Positions 1-5,886 of a stretch of DNA of 10,593 nt are shown here, piece after piece. The DNA comes from Pyrobaculum sp. (GTDB lineage Archaea; Thermoproteota; Thermoprotei; Thermoproteales; Thermoproteaceae), in contig WYEI01000228.1 of the NCBI GenBank assembly GCA_009903905.1, positions 1 through 10,593 of the forward strand. Reading direction: 5' to 3'. The notes beneath the pieces are model-generated. The model was not told the DNA's origin. It did not search any database and saw only the letters and a program-made list of their open reading frames with translations. The translations under genes and the position numbers were made by a program. Each line of letters opens with the position of its first letter. The first letter of the stretch is position 1.

Positions 1-187
1 GTTTGCCGAAGATTTCGTAGGCCCTCTCGGCGTTTTTCACCAGGTTTATGGAAAAGGCCCGTTCCTGCCTGATGAGCTCCAGGGTCCTCCTGCTTCTGTG
101 GAGCGGTACCCCCACGAGAGGCGGGTCGCCGGGGATGACCAGCGGCCACCCCACCACGGCGCCGTGGCCCCCCACGACGACTACCAA
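1..187 (-). CDS. Flavin-reductase-like FMN-binding protein, N-terminal part (cut by window edge)
   Basis: The minus strand reads VLVVVVGGHGAVVGWPLVIP, then a DPPLVGVPLHRSRRTLELI stretch, then AFSINLV. The 'PPLVGV...R.T.ELI....F.IN' pattern is typical of the flavin reductase-like split-barrel domain (flavoredoxin / FMN reductase family), which binds FMN and often moves electrons from NAD(P)H or ferredoxin. About 62 residues are present; the C-terminal part lies outside the window. No ATG is available. The in-frame TTG whose first base is 187 is the best start I see, with GTG codons a few residues further in. A TATA-like run at 225-232 lies upstream and would place transcription near 200. It is divergent from the ribbon-helix-helix gene. 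The fold assignment is fairly convincing; the substrate is unknown and the start uncertain. Confidence 0.6.
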   Translation of the reverse strand, partial: MVVVVGGHGAVVGWPLVIPGDPPLVGVPLHRSRRTLELIRQERAFSINLVKNAERAYEIFGK

Positions 188-249
188 TACGGGCGTGGGT
201 AGCGGCGACTTTTCACACACAGAGTTAAATAACGGGCTAATTTTAAAAT
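188..249. promoter_or_regulatory. Divergent promoter region between flavin-reductase-like and RHH genes
   Basis: This 62-bp gap holds an A/T-rich TTAAATAA at 225-232 in otherwise GC-rich DNA. Its centre is about 22 nt before the ATG at 250, as expected for a leaderless archaeal transcript on the plus strand. Read on the other strand it could also serve the flavin-reductase-like gene, with transcription near 200. A second A/T run (TTTTAAAATA, 241-250) touches the ATG and is too close to be that gene's own TATA box. As the adjacent regulator is a probable DNA-binding protein, autoregulation here is possible, but I see no clear operator palindrome. Confidence 0.45.
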
Positions 250-402
250 ATGGAGTACGAAAAGGCCGTAATTACCACCGTCACGTTGCCTAAATCCCTA
301 GTGAGGAAGTTAGACAGGCTGGTGACGAAGGGGGTTTTTCCAACCCGCGCAGACGCCGTAAGATACGCGGTCGAGAGGCTGTTGAAGAGATACGAAGGCT
401 AG
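250..402 (+). CDS. Small ribbon-helix-helix (CopG/Arc-type) DNA-binding protein, 50 aa
   Basis: The 50-residue product begins MEYEKAVITTVTLPKSLVRK and continues with LDRLV, FPTRADAVRYAVERLLKRY. It has the whole ribbon-helix-helix pattern: a short beta strand with alternating polar residues (VITTVTLP, about 7-14), helix A (KSLVRKLDRLV), the FPTRADAVRYAV turn and helix B (about 30-46). Such proteins dimerise, insert the beta ribbon in the major groove and usually repress transcription; small archaeal versions can be stand-alone regulators or antitoxins. No toxin gene adjoins it. The ATG is supported by a TATA-like box 22 nt upstream. The TAG stop shares CTAG (399-402) with the stop of the convergent fumarase alpha gene. 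The target genes are unknown. Confidence 0.8.
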   Translation: MEYEKAVITTVTLPKSLVRKLDRLVTKGVFPTRADAVRYAVERLLKRYEG

Positions 403-1265
403 ATTATCTCGTATCTCCCGTCGGGGTAGACTCTGGCCCCCGACCTGCGCGTCGCCCAGCATGAGAAGACTATGCCTATGGAGAACGTGGCTGGGTGCCT
501 GTAGACGTATTCAATGTGTACATCCAGCGCCGTCACCTTGCCCCCTATTCCGTGTACGCCCATGCCGAGCTTGTTGATGGCCTTCAGCAACTCCTCCTCC
601 ATCTTTGCAATTTCTGGCTCTGGGTGTCTGGACCCGACGGGCCTGAGTGCCGCCGCCTTTTTGGCGAGTTTCGCGGCAATGTCTACCGAGGGGCCTATGC
701 CTACGCCTACTATAACCGGCGGGCAGGGCATGGGCCCTGCGTCTATCACGGCCTCAAGAACTAGGCGCGGTAGCTCCTTCATGGCGACGCCGGGCGGCAG
801 GGTTAAGGCTTTGCTGGGGAGCTCCGTCCCGCCTCCCTTAGGTACGTAGTGGAACTCCAAGTAGTCGCCGTCGAAGAGCTCCACCTCGAACCAAGGCGCG
901 CCTACCCCGGTGTTGTCGCCCAGGTTCTTTTCGGTGAAGGGATGGACTGTGTTGGGCCTGAGGGGTAGCTCCTTTGTTACTTCGCGGATCGCCTGGGTCA
1001 GTATGTCGTATATTTTGCTCCTCAGCGGGAAGCGGTCGCCGAGTTTTATGTAGAAGTTGGGGAACCCCGTGTCTTGACACACCGCGGCTTTTTCAGAGGT
1101 GGAGAGCTCGATGTTTTTCAATATGGCGCCCAGCTGGACCTTGGCCGGCTCGTTTTCTTCCGTTTCAAGTGCTTTTTTGAGAGAAGTTGTGACGTCAAAC
1201 GCGGGGCCTACCGCCGCGCGGATGATAACCTCCTTGGCGGCCTTGAGGATAACCTGCTCAAGCAT
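399..1265 (-). CDS. Class I fumarate hydratase, alpha (N-terminal) subunit
   Basis: The 288-residue product is the catalytic [4Fe-4S] half of a two-subunit class I fumarase, which interconverts fumarate and malate in the citric acid cycle or in autotrophic CO2 fixation cycles of Thermoproteales. The three expected cluster cysteines are visible: C63 in AAVCQDTGFPNFY, C181 in GPMPCPPVIVGVG and C269 in GIVFSCWATRR. Other family motifs are NTVHPFT (105-111), NTGVGAPWFEVE (118-129), PKGGGTE (142-148) and GIGGKVTALDVH (239-250). Length is normal for the alpha subunit. The related L(+)-tartrate dehydratase alpha subunit is an alternative, but the companion beta gene and housekeeping setting favour fumarase. 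The ATG at 1265 has a TATA-like run about 26 nt upstream, suggesting a leaderless mRNA. Its beta partner is divergent rather than in the same operon. Confidence 0.9.
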   Translation of the reverse strand: MLEQVILKAAKEVIIRAAVGPAFDVTTSLKKALETEENEPAKVQLGAILKNIELSTSEKAAVCQDTGFPNFYIKLGDRFPLRSKIYDILTQAIREVTKELPLRPNTVHPFTEKNLGDNTGVGAPWFEVELFDGDYLEFHYVPKGGGTELPSKALTLPPGVAMKELPRLVLEAVIDAGPMPCPPVIVGVGIGPSVDIAAKLAKKAAALRPVGSRHPEPEIAKMEEELLKAINKLGMGVHGIGGKVTALDVHIEYVYRHPATFSIGIVFSCWATRRSGARVYPDGRYEII

Positions 1266-1371
1266 GTGGCTTAGTGGATGGGTGTTAAAATATATTTATT
1301 GCTTCATCGATCTAAAAGAGCTACGTATCTAGCCGTGTGCTAAATTTTAAAATACACATACATAATAGACC
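1266..1371. promoter_or_regulatory. Shared divergent promoter region of the two fumarase subunits
   Basis: This 106-bp A/T-rich gap carries two back-to-back archaeal promoters. TAAAATATATTTA at 1286-1298 is centred about 26 nt before the alpha start (minus, 1265). TTTTAAAA at 1345-1352 is centred about 24 nt before the beta start (plus, 1372). Both spacings fit transcription beginning at or next to the start codon, and neither gene has a Shine-Dalgarno motif. The arrangement allows balanced output of two subunits that must assemble together. I see no strong operator palindrome in the middle (about 1300-1340). Confidence 0.7.
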
Positions 1372-1980
1372 ATGCCCATATACCACTTGAAAACTCCTCT
1401 TTCTGCGGAGGATGTGGCGAGGCTCCGGGTTGGGGACACGCTTTACATAAGCGGCGTCGTGGTGGCGGCGCGCGACTCGGCGCATAAGAGGATGCTGGAG
1501 TACATAGAGCGCGGCGAGAGGCTTCCGGTTGACCTAAGAGGCGGCGTTATATACCACGTGGGCCCCGTCGCCCGGAAGACCGAGAAGGGGTGGGAGGTCA
1601 TAAGCGCCGGCCCGACCACTTCGGCTAGGATGGAGGCGTTTGAGGCTGAGGTGATCGAGAGGTTGGGGGTTAAGCTGGTGGTGGGGAAGGGCGGCATGGG
1701 GAGGAGAACAGCCGAGGCGATGAAAAAACACGTGGCGGCGTACGCCATCTTTACCGGCGGCGCTGGCGTCTTGGCCGCGAAGGCGATTAAACGCGTTGTC
1801 GACGTGTATTGGCTTGACTTGGGCATGGCCGAGGCGATGTGGGTCTTCGAGGTGGAGAACTTCGGCCCGCTTACTGTTATGATTGATTCCACTGGGCGCA
1901 ACTTCTACGACGAGCTACGCGAGGAGGCCAGGCGGAGGATCCCCGAGATTTTGAACTCCATCGAGTGGCCGCGCCACTAA
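1372..1980 (+). CDS. Class I fumarate hydratase, beta (C-terminal) subunit
   Basis: The 202-residue product matches the C-terminal swivelling domain of class I fumarases, which completes the active site with the alpha subunit. Visible family motifs are LRVGDTLYISG (18-28), ARDSAHKRM (33-41, the conserved RDxAHKR loop), GPTTSARM (80-87), VVGKGGMG (103-110), FTGGAGVLAA (127-136) and IDSTGRNFYDE (171-181). It is the partner of the divergent alpha gene; in bacterial FumA/FumB the two parts are one chain. The ATG at 1372 is supported by the TATA-like box at 1345-1352. The helicase gene starts 28 nt after its TAA, so read-through into that gene is possible. Tartrate dehydratase beta is the only serious alternative. 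Confidence 0.9.
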   Translation: MPIYHLKTPLSAEDVARLRVGDTLYISGVVVAARDSAHKRMLEYIERGERLPVDLRGGVIYHVGPVARKTEKGWEVISAGPTTSARMEAFEAEVIERLGVKLVVGKGGMGRRTAEAMKKHVAAYAIFTGGAGVLAAKAIKRVVDVYWLDLGMAEAMWVFEVENFGPLTVMIDSTGRNFYDELREEARRRIPEILNSIEWPRH

Positions 1981-1982
1981 GG

Positions 1983-1989
1983 TTATATT
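1983..1989 (+). promoter_or_regulatory. Candidate TATA box for the Lhr-type helicase gene
   Basis: TTATATT lies in the 28-bp gap after the fumarase beta stop, centred about 23 nt before the GTG start at 2009. This is the same spacing as at the other leaderless genes here, and no Shine-Dalgarno motif precedes the GTG. It suggests that the helicase has its own promoter despite being close behind the fumarase gene. Confidence 0.45.
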
Positions 1990-2008
1990 GACGTAGGGTT
2001 TCGTCGTC

Positions 2009-4750
2009 GTGGTTTTTGAACTGTTGCATCCAAAGCTCCGGGAGGCTATAGAGGAGCTTGGCTACACCTCCCCAACGCCGGCGCAGGAGGCCGCCATACC
2101 TAAAGTGCTCTCTGGCATGCACACCTTGATCATAGCGCCTACGGGGTTTGGCAAGACGGAGGCCGCGTTGTTTCCCGTATTTTCAAAAATGCTGGAGGCG
2201 TCTGGGATGGGGGTAAGGGCGCTTTACATCACACCTCTTAGGTCCCTTAACAGAGATCTGCTGAGGCGGCTTTATGGGCTGGCTGAGAGGCTGGGGTTCA
2301 CGTTGGCGGTTAGACACAGTGACACGGCGGAGTCTGAGCGGAGGGTTTTGGCGTCTAGGCCTCCCGACCTGCTCATCACCACGCCGGAGTCGTTGCAGAT
2401 TTTGTTGCTGCACCGGAGGCTTAGGGGTAGTTTGAGAAACGTGCGTTATGTCGTCGTCGACGAGGTTCATGAGCTAGTTGGAAGCAAGAGGGGGGTTCAG
2501 CTTGCCGTCGGGCTTGAGAGGCTTGTGGAGCTTGCCGGGGAGTTTCAGCGGGTTGGTCTCTCCGCCACCGTGGGCAACCGGGGGCTTGTTGCTGGGTTTT
2601 TGGGCGGCGTGGGGAGGGCGGTGGAGGTGGTTGACGTGTCGGGGGAGAAGGCGTATGAGATAGACGTGGTTTTGCCGACGCCGGCAGATGAGGATTATAT
2701 AAAAGCTGAAGAGCTCGACGCCACGCCTGAGGCTGTGGCGAGGATAAGGAAGGTTGCTGAGTACATAAGGGGCTCCAGGGGTGCGGTGTTGGTTTTCACA
2801 AACACGAGAGATGGGGCTGAGTTCCTTTCCTCTAGGCTTAAACGCCTCCTCGGCGACGTGGTGGAGGTTCATCACTCCTCGCTGTCTCGCGAGCATAGGA
2901 TTTCGGTGGAGGACAGGCTGAAGCGGGGCGAGCTTAAGGCTGCTGTGGCCACGTCGAGTCTGGAGCTGGGGATAGACGTAGGCGAGATCGACCTGGTTGT
3001 GCAGTACGGCTCTCCGCGGCAGACCTCCAAGCTTCTCCAAAGGGTGGGGAGGAGCGGACACAGGCCGGGGCAGGTCTCCCGGGGGGTTGTGGTGGCTTCG
3101 GATTTGGAGGATTTGTTGGAGTCTGAGGTTATTGCCGAGAGGGCCCTTAAAGGGTTGCTGGAGGGCGATGTGGAGTACCATGAAAACGCGCTTGACGTCC
3201 TTCTGCACCAGGTGGTGGGGATCGCGCTGGAGGCTAGGCTCGACGGCAGGGAGGTGGACGTGGGGCACGTGTTGCGGGTGGTGCGGCGGGCTCATCCCTA
3301 CAGGTACTTGACGGAAGACGACCTAAGGCTTGTGCTGGATTTCGCCGAGAGGCACCGTCTCCTTAAAGGGCTGAGGCCGAGGAGGGGTAGTCTCAGGTAC
3401 TACTTTGAAAATGTGTCCACAATACCCGACGAGAAGAAATACAGGGCGGTTGACGAGTCCACCGGCAGGTCCGTGGGTGAGTTAGATAGGGAATTTGTAT
3501 TCTCCATAGAGCCCGGGACGAAGATGGTGTTGTCCGGCAGGGTTTGGGTTTTCACGAGGCGTGAAGACGACGTGGTTTATCTCTACCCGGACTACGACGT
3601 CGTTGGGGCGTTGCCCGCGTGGGTCGGCGAGCAGATACCTGTGCCGTATGAGGTGGCACAGGAGGCGTGTCGTAAACGCGCGGAGCTTCTTAGATCCGCG
3701 CTGAGGGGGGATGCGGAGTTGCCGGTTGACCTAGACGGCATCGAGGAGGGGCTTATACCGGAGCCTGGGAGGTTGCACGTACATATAGTGGGGAACAGAT
3801 ACGCGGTGATTCATAGCTGCCTGGGGTCTAAGGGGAACGAGGCTCTGGGTCTTTACCTCTCCTACGCGCTTTCTGGCTACGTAGGCCCTGTGGGGTACAG
3901 GGCTGATGCGTACAGAGTGTTGCTGATATTTAGGGACTACGTCCCTCTGCAAGCCTTAGATGAAGTGTTCAAGAGGCCTCAGTCATACGTCTACACGACG
4001 CTTAGGAACGCTGTGAAGAACTCGAAGATGTTTAGGTACCGGTTTTTCCAAGTGGCGAGGAGAACGGGGCTTGTGGCTAAAGACGCCGAGGAGATCCCCA
4101 GCCGGCTTGTCGAGGCGTATCTAGACGACTTGCCGGGCTTGGAGGCGCTTAATGAGGTGTTTGTGGAGAAGCTGGACGTGAAGGCGCTGTTTTACCTGCT
4201 GGAGGCTCTGGTCAAGGGGGACGTGACAGTAAAGAGGCTTGCGAAACCTACTGCGCTCGAGAAGCCAATTCTAGAGGAGGCTCTGCGGGTGGATTTCTCG
4301 TTTAAGGGCCTCTCCAAGGAGGCTCTTGCAGACCTCGCCCGCAAGAGGATCATGAACAGAAACGTGACATTGCTTTGTCTCAACTGCGGCTGGTCATATG
4401 CGGCGAAGGTCTCTGTGATCCCTGACGATGTTTACTGCCAGAGGTGCGGCGTGAGGACGTTGGCGGTTTTAAAAGGAATCGACGTGGAAAAGGCGAGGCA
4501 GGTTTTGAGCAAATACAGACTTAGACAGAGGATGAGTGCGGAGGAGCGGAAGATCTTAGAGAAGTTGCAACAAAGCGCCTCTCTTGTGCTTGAGCACGGT
4601 AAGGTCGGCGTCGTGGTCCAGTTGGCACACGGCGTGGGCCCAAAAACCGCCGTGAAGATCCTCAACAAGGTATTTGAGGGCGATGACCTCTGGGCCGCTA
4701 TATTAGACGCGGAAAAACAGTTCGCGTCAACCAAGGCGTTTTGGGACTAG
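2009..4750 (+). CDS. Lhr-type superfamily 2 DEAD/DEAH-box helicase with C-terminal zinc knuckle
   Basis: The 913-residue product is an ATP-dependent superfamily 2 helicase of the Lhr group, whose archaeal members act on DNA or RNA:DNA hybrids in repair and RNA metabolism. The motifs are in order: Q-motif-like YTSPTPAQ (19-26), Walker A APTGFGKT (43-50), TPLRSL (75-80), TTPESL (124-129), DEVH box (151-154), SATVGN (185-190), ATSSLELGIDVG (motif V) and QRVGRSGHR (344-352). The long region after the RecA domains fits the Lhr-core winged-helix and fourth domains. Near the end, C790/C793 and C810/C813 form a CxxC...CxxC zinc site. From memory this resembles the archaeal aLhr1-like branch, but I cannot confirm the subfamily. 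The GTG start is supported by reading-frame conservation and an upstream TATA-like box. Its TAG stop overlaps the convergent SmAP3 stop by CTAG. Confidence 0.9.
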   Translation: MVFELLHPKLREAIEELGYTSPTPAQEAAIPKVLSGMHTLIIAPTGFGKTEAALFPVFSKMLEASGMGVRALYITPLRSLNRDLLRRLYGLAERLGFTLAVRHSDTAESERRVLASRPPDLLITTPESLQILLLHRRLRGSLRNVRYVVVDEVHELVGSKRGVQLAVGLERLVELAGEFQRVGLSATVGNRGLVAGFLGGVGRAVEVVDVSGEKAYEIDVVLPTPADEDYIKAEELDATPEAVARIRKVAEYIRGSRGAVLVFTNTRDGAEFLSSRLKRLLGDVVEVHHSSLSREHRISVEDRLKRGELKAAVATSSLELGIDVGEIDLVVQYGSPRQTSKLLQRVGRSGHRPGQVSRGVVVASDLEDLLESEVIAERALKGLLEGDVEYHENALDVLLHQVVGIALEARLDGREVDVGHVLRVVRRAHPYRYLTEDDLRLVLDFAERHRLLKGLRPRRGSLRYYFENVSTIPDEKKYRAVDESTGRSVGELDREFVFSIEPGTKMVLSGRVWVFTRREDDVVYLYPDYDVVGALPAWVGEQIPVPYEVAQEACRKRAELLRSALRGDAELPVDLDGIEEGLIPEPGRLHVHIVGNRYAVIHSCLGSKGNEALGLYLSYALSGYVGPVGYRADAYRVLLIFRDYVPLQALDEVFKRPQSYVYTTLRNAVKNSKMFRYRFFQVARRTGLVAKDAEEIPSRLVEAYLDDLPGLEALNEVFVEKLDVKALFYLLEALVKGDVTVKRLAKPTALEKPILEEALRVDFSFKGLSKEALADLARKRIMNRNVTLLCLNCGWSYAAKVSVIPDDVYCQRCGVRTLAVLKGIDVEKARQVLSKYRLRQRMSAEERKILEKLQQSASLVLEHGKVGVVVQLAHGVGPKTAVKILNKVFEGDDLWAAILDAEKQFASTKAFWD

Positions 4751-5178
4751 TCAACGCCTTTAGACTTCAGAAATTCCTCGAAGAGCCGCTTCGCCCGCTC
4801 AGCCACCGGACCCACGCCTTCTACCCCTATTTCGCTGACGCGGACCTTATCGCCTATGAGAACAGTGTTTGTCTCCTCTACGTATTTAACCATGCCCGGA
4901 AACACCTTCTCTGCGTATTTTGCGAACTCCCGCATGTCTATGCGCTTCTCTATGCTGTCTATATGAACGATGTATCTGTACATAATGAAAACTCTGGCGT
5001 ATTTCTCGCCTGTTTTACCCACTGCGTTTGAAAGAACGACGTTGAGTTGGGTGTCAACGGCGTGGAGGACTCCTCTGTAGACCTCCCCATTTGACAAGAC
5101 CACCTGTACCTCTTTTCCGATTACGTTGTTTAGCTCGGCAACAAAACGTTTGCTGGATTCCGCCAGTGTTGAAGCCAT
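4747..5178 (-). CDS. Augmented Sm-like archaeal protein SmAP3 (LSm RNA-binding protein)
   Basis: The 143-residue product has an N-terminal Sm domain followed by a C-terminal alpha/beta extension, the architecture described for Pyrobaculum aerophilum SmAP3, which assembles into a 14-mer. Sm1 covers about 21-52 (GKEVQVVLSNGEVYRGVLHA, then VDTQLNVVLSNA). The Sm2 strand is VFIMYRYIVHI (63-73), where the usual R-G pair is replaced by Y-R-Y. The extension (about 80-143) contains VLIGDKVRVSEIGVEGVG and a final lysine/glutamate-rich helix. Sm proteins form rings that bind U-rich RNA; the role of SmAP3 is unsettled. A longer frame begins with a codon at 5196, but ATG 5178 is preferred because a TATA-like box is centred about 26 nt upstream and the product then begins MASTLAESSKRF. 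Confidence 0.9.
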   Translation of the reverse strand: MASTLAESSKRFVAELNNVIGKEVQVVLSNGEVYRGVLHAVDTQLNVVLSNAVGKTGEKYARVFIMYRYIVHIDSIEKRIDMREFAKYAEKVFPGMVKYVEETNTVLIGDKVRVSEIGVEGVGPVAERAKRLFEEFLKSKGVD

Positions 5179-5196
5179 GAGGGGGGCGAGTTCCAA

Positions 5197-5209
5197 GTAT
5201 TAAAATTTG
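5197..5209 (-). promoter_or_regulatory. TATA-like box of the SmAP3 gene
   Basis: On the minus strand this reads ACAAATTTTAATA, centred about 26 nt before ATG 5178. It fits a leaderless transcript and argues against the longer frame starting at 5196, which would begin almost inside the box. Confidence 0.6.
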
Positions 5210-5274
5210 TAGGGTTCACCAGCCGTTTTAGAAGCGCTACCCAGCGGCCGTTGAGGTTTTACAACAGGCGAAAG

Positions 5275-5294
5275 CCCCGCCCTTCAGGGCGGGG
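5275..5294. repeat. Left GC-rich hairpin (8-bp perfect stem, TTCA loop)
   Basis: The stem CCCCGCCC pairs perfectly with GGGCGGGG across a TTCA loop. It is followed by ATGGGGAG and the TATA-like box. The same hairpin, one loop base different, closes the element on the right. Hairpins of this kind at both ends are what single-strand IS200/IS605 transposases recognise. Confidence 0.85.
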
Positions 5295-5307
5295 ATGGGG
5301 AGAAAGC

Positions 5308-5314
5308 TTTAAAA
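5308..5314 (+). promoter_or_regulatory. TATA-like box inside the hairpin-bounded element
   Basis: TTTAAAA within AAGCTTTAAAATAGG is centred at about 5311. Transcription would be expected near 5333-5337, at or just after the ATG at 5332. This is the same spacing as at the leaderless genes of this window and would drive a short transcript through the right hairpin. Confidence 0.5.
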
Positions 5315-5334
5315 TAGGCGTTTTCACAACCATG

Positions 5335-5479
5335 GCCCCTACTGGGGGGCGGATGACCCGCGGTGCTGGCCCGGGTAGCTCCATGACCTCGGCCCGAGGG
5401 GCCGTTGAAGGCCGGGCGAGGGTGCTGATGAGCCGCCTAAAGGGGGAACCCCCGCCCTTTAGGGCGGGGAGGAGGTCAG
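5335..5479 (+). ncRNA. Candidate structured RNA, omegaRNA-like
   Basis: If transcription starts near 5335, the product is a roughly 145-nt GC-rich RNA ending in the right hairpin. Pairings found by eye are GGCGG (near 5348-5352) with CCGCC (5432-5436), GCCCGG (5369-5374) with CCGGGC (5412-5417), CCTCG/CGAGG closing a 3-nt loop (5387-5399), and the 8-bp terminal stem 5450-5469. A GGAGGTCA tail then precedes unrelated host sequence, where the guide of a TnpB-associated omegaRNA would begin. No transcript evidence exists here, and the high GC content makes chance pairings likely. It does not match RNase P RNA, SRP RNA or a C/D guide by eye. Confidence 0.35.
5450..5469. repeat. Right GC-rich hairpin (8-bp perfect stem, TTTA loop)
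   Basis: The stem is identical to that of the left hairpin (CCCCGCCC/GGGCGGGG); only one loop base differs (TTTA against TTCA). It is preceded by GGGGGAA, which can also pair with the following CCCCC, and followed by AGGAGGTCAG. The rpo8 stop codon (minus strand TGA, 5476-5478) lies in this tail. Confidence 0.85.
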
Positions 5480-5790
5480 ATAAGACCGACGTATACTTTT
5501 TCGCCGATTTTTAATGGGAGTTCTTTCTTGATGTCGAGTTGCAGGCCTCCTATGGAGATCCGCGTTATTCCCTCCCCTACATAGTACACAATGCCCCATG
5601 CATAGACCTTGTACTTGTGTAGATCTTGGTCTTTTTCTTTATGTATAACTAGTTTTATTTTATTTCCTTTAGATATGCTTATTCCAAGCCTATCTAGCGG
5701 TAGCTCCAGTACCACATCTACATCGCCTTTCAAGGTGATTACGTTGGGGGCGCCGCTTGTTACGTCGTCAACTTTTAGCGAAAACTCCAT
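5476..5790 (-). CDS. rpo8: DNA-directed RNA polymerase subunit Rpo8 (RpoG, eukaryotic RPB8-like)
   Basis: The 104-residue product starts MEFSLKVDDVTSGAP and is mostly beta-strand. Its C-terminal half, KYKVYAWGIVYYVGEG (59-74), ISIGGLQLDIKK (79-89) and LKIGEKVYVGLI (93-104), closely follows the RPB8 pattern 'VMYGKVYR...YVSYGGLLMRL...VDSRVYLLM'. RPB8 orthologues (Rpo8/RpoG) are known from hyperthermophilic crenarchaea and korarchaea, where this OB-fold subunit sits on the largest RNA polymerase subunit. ATG 5790 is chosen over a longer frame from 5835 because a TATA-like box lies 25 nt upstream of it. The TGA stop falls in the right end of the hairpin-bounded element, so the native C-terminus may have been altered slightly by insertion. 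Recognition is by pattern, without alignment. Confidence 0.75.
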   Translation of the reverse strand: MEFSLKVDDVTSGAPNVITLKGDVDVVLELPLDRLGISISKGNKIKLVIHKEKDQDLHKYKVYAWGIVYYVGEGITRISIGGLQLDIKKELPLKIGEKVYVGLI

Positions 5791-5810
5791 GCCGCATGTT
5801 TTGGGCTCGG

Positions 5811-5820
5811 TATAAAAATT
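5811..5820 (-). promoter_or_regulatory. TATA-like box of rpo8
   Basis: On the minus strand this reads AATTTTTATA, centred about 25 nt before ATG 5790. It supports a leaderless rpo8 transcript independent of the large gene upstream, whose stop is at 5887. Confidence 0.6.
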
Positions 5821-5886
5821 TGATCGTCTCTCCACGTCGGCACGACGCCGCCCCTAATGGGGATCTTGGCGCCGCAAGCGGCACAT

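Larger units (their letters stand above)
5268..5479 (+). mobile_element. Internally deleted IS200/IS605-type element (candidate solo omegaRNA unit)
   Basis: About 210 bp is bounded by two GC-rich hairpins with identical 8-bp stems (5275-5294 and 5450-5469). Between them are a TATA-like box, an ATG and a GC-rich structured stretch. The final segment translates to LKGEPPPFRAGRRS, which from memory resembles the extreme C-terminus of archaeal IS605-family TnpB proteins, where the coding end overlaps the right-end hairpin and the omegaRNA scaffold. There is no room for the RuvC or zinc-finger parts of TnpB and no TnpA. I infer a deletion derivative keeping both ends. Exact boundaries are unknown: the left edge is near 5265-5272 and the right edge near 5478-5480, inside the rpo8 stop codon. 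An independent structured RNA gene is the main alternative. Confidence 0.5.
5332..5514 (+). pseudogene. 60-codon remnant frame of an IS605-type tnpB (N-terminus joined to C-terminal tail)
   Basis: The ATG at 5332 opens a 60-residue frame (MAPTGGRMTRGAGPGSSM... then LMSRLKGEPPPFRAGRRS and a tail that runs past the right hairpin into the rpo8 region). It is rich in Gly, Arg and Pro with no recognisable domain. The LKGEPPPFRAGRRS part recalls the C-terminal tail of TnpB. The last 12 residues are antisense to rpo8 and cannot belong to the ancestral protein. I consider it a remnant, not a functional protein; the DNA is more likely kept, if at all, for its RNA or its ends. Confidence 0.35.

Noticed and set aside
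5350..5436. Possible C/D box guide RNA (GATGA near 5352 and TGATGA at 5425-5430).
   Set aside because: No matching CUGA D box follows at proper spacing, and the stretch is better explained as part of the hairpin-bounded element.
5275..5469. The two GC-rich hairpins as CRISPR repeats.
   Set aside because: There are only two copies about 175 bp apart and no spacer-sized periodicity or cas gene nearby.
5335..5479. RNase P RNA (the minimal Pyrobaculum type) or SRP RNA.
   Set aside because: The conserved RNase P cores (GAGGAAAGUC-like, ACAGAAA-like) and the SRP helix 8 motif are not present.
5790..5886. Minus-strand frame between the PaREP2 stop and rpo8 reading ECAACGAKIPIRGG and more, which looks like half a zinc ribbon.
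   Set aside because: It has an upstream stop, no ATG, GTG or TTG start before the cysteines, and only one CxxC; it overlaps the rpo8 promoter and start. Probably chance or an old remnant.
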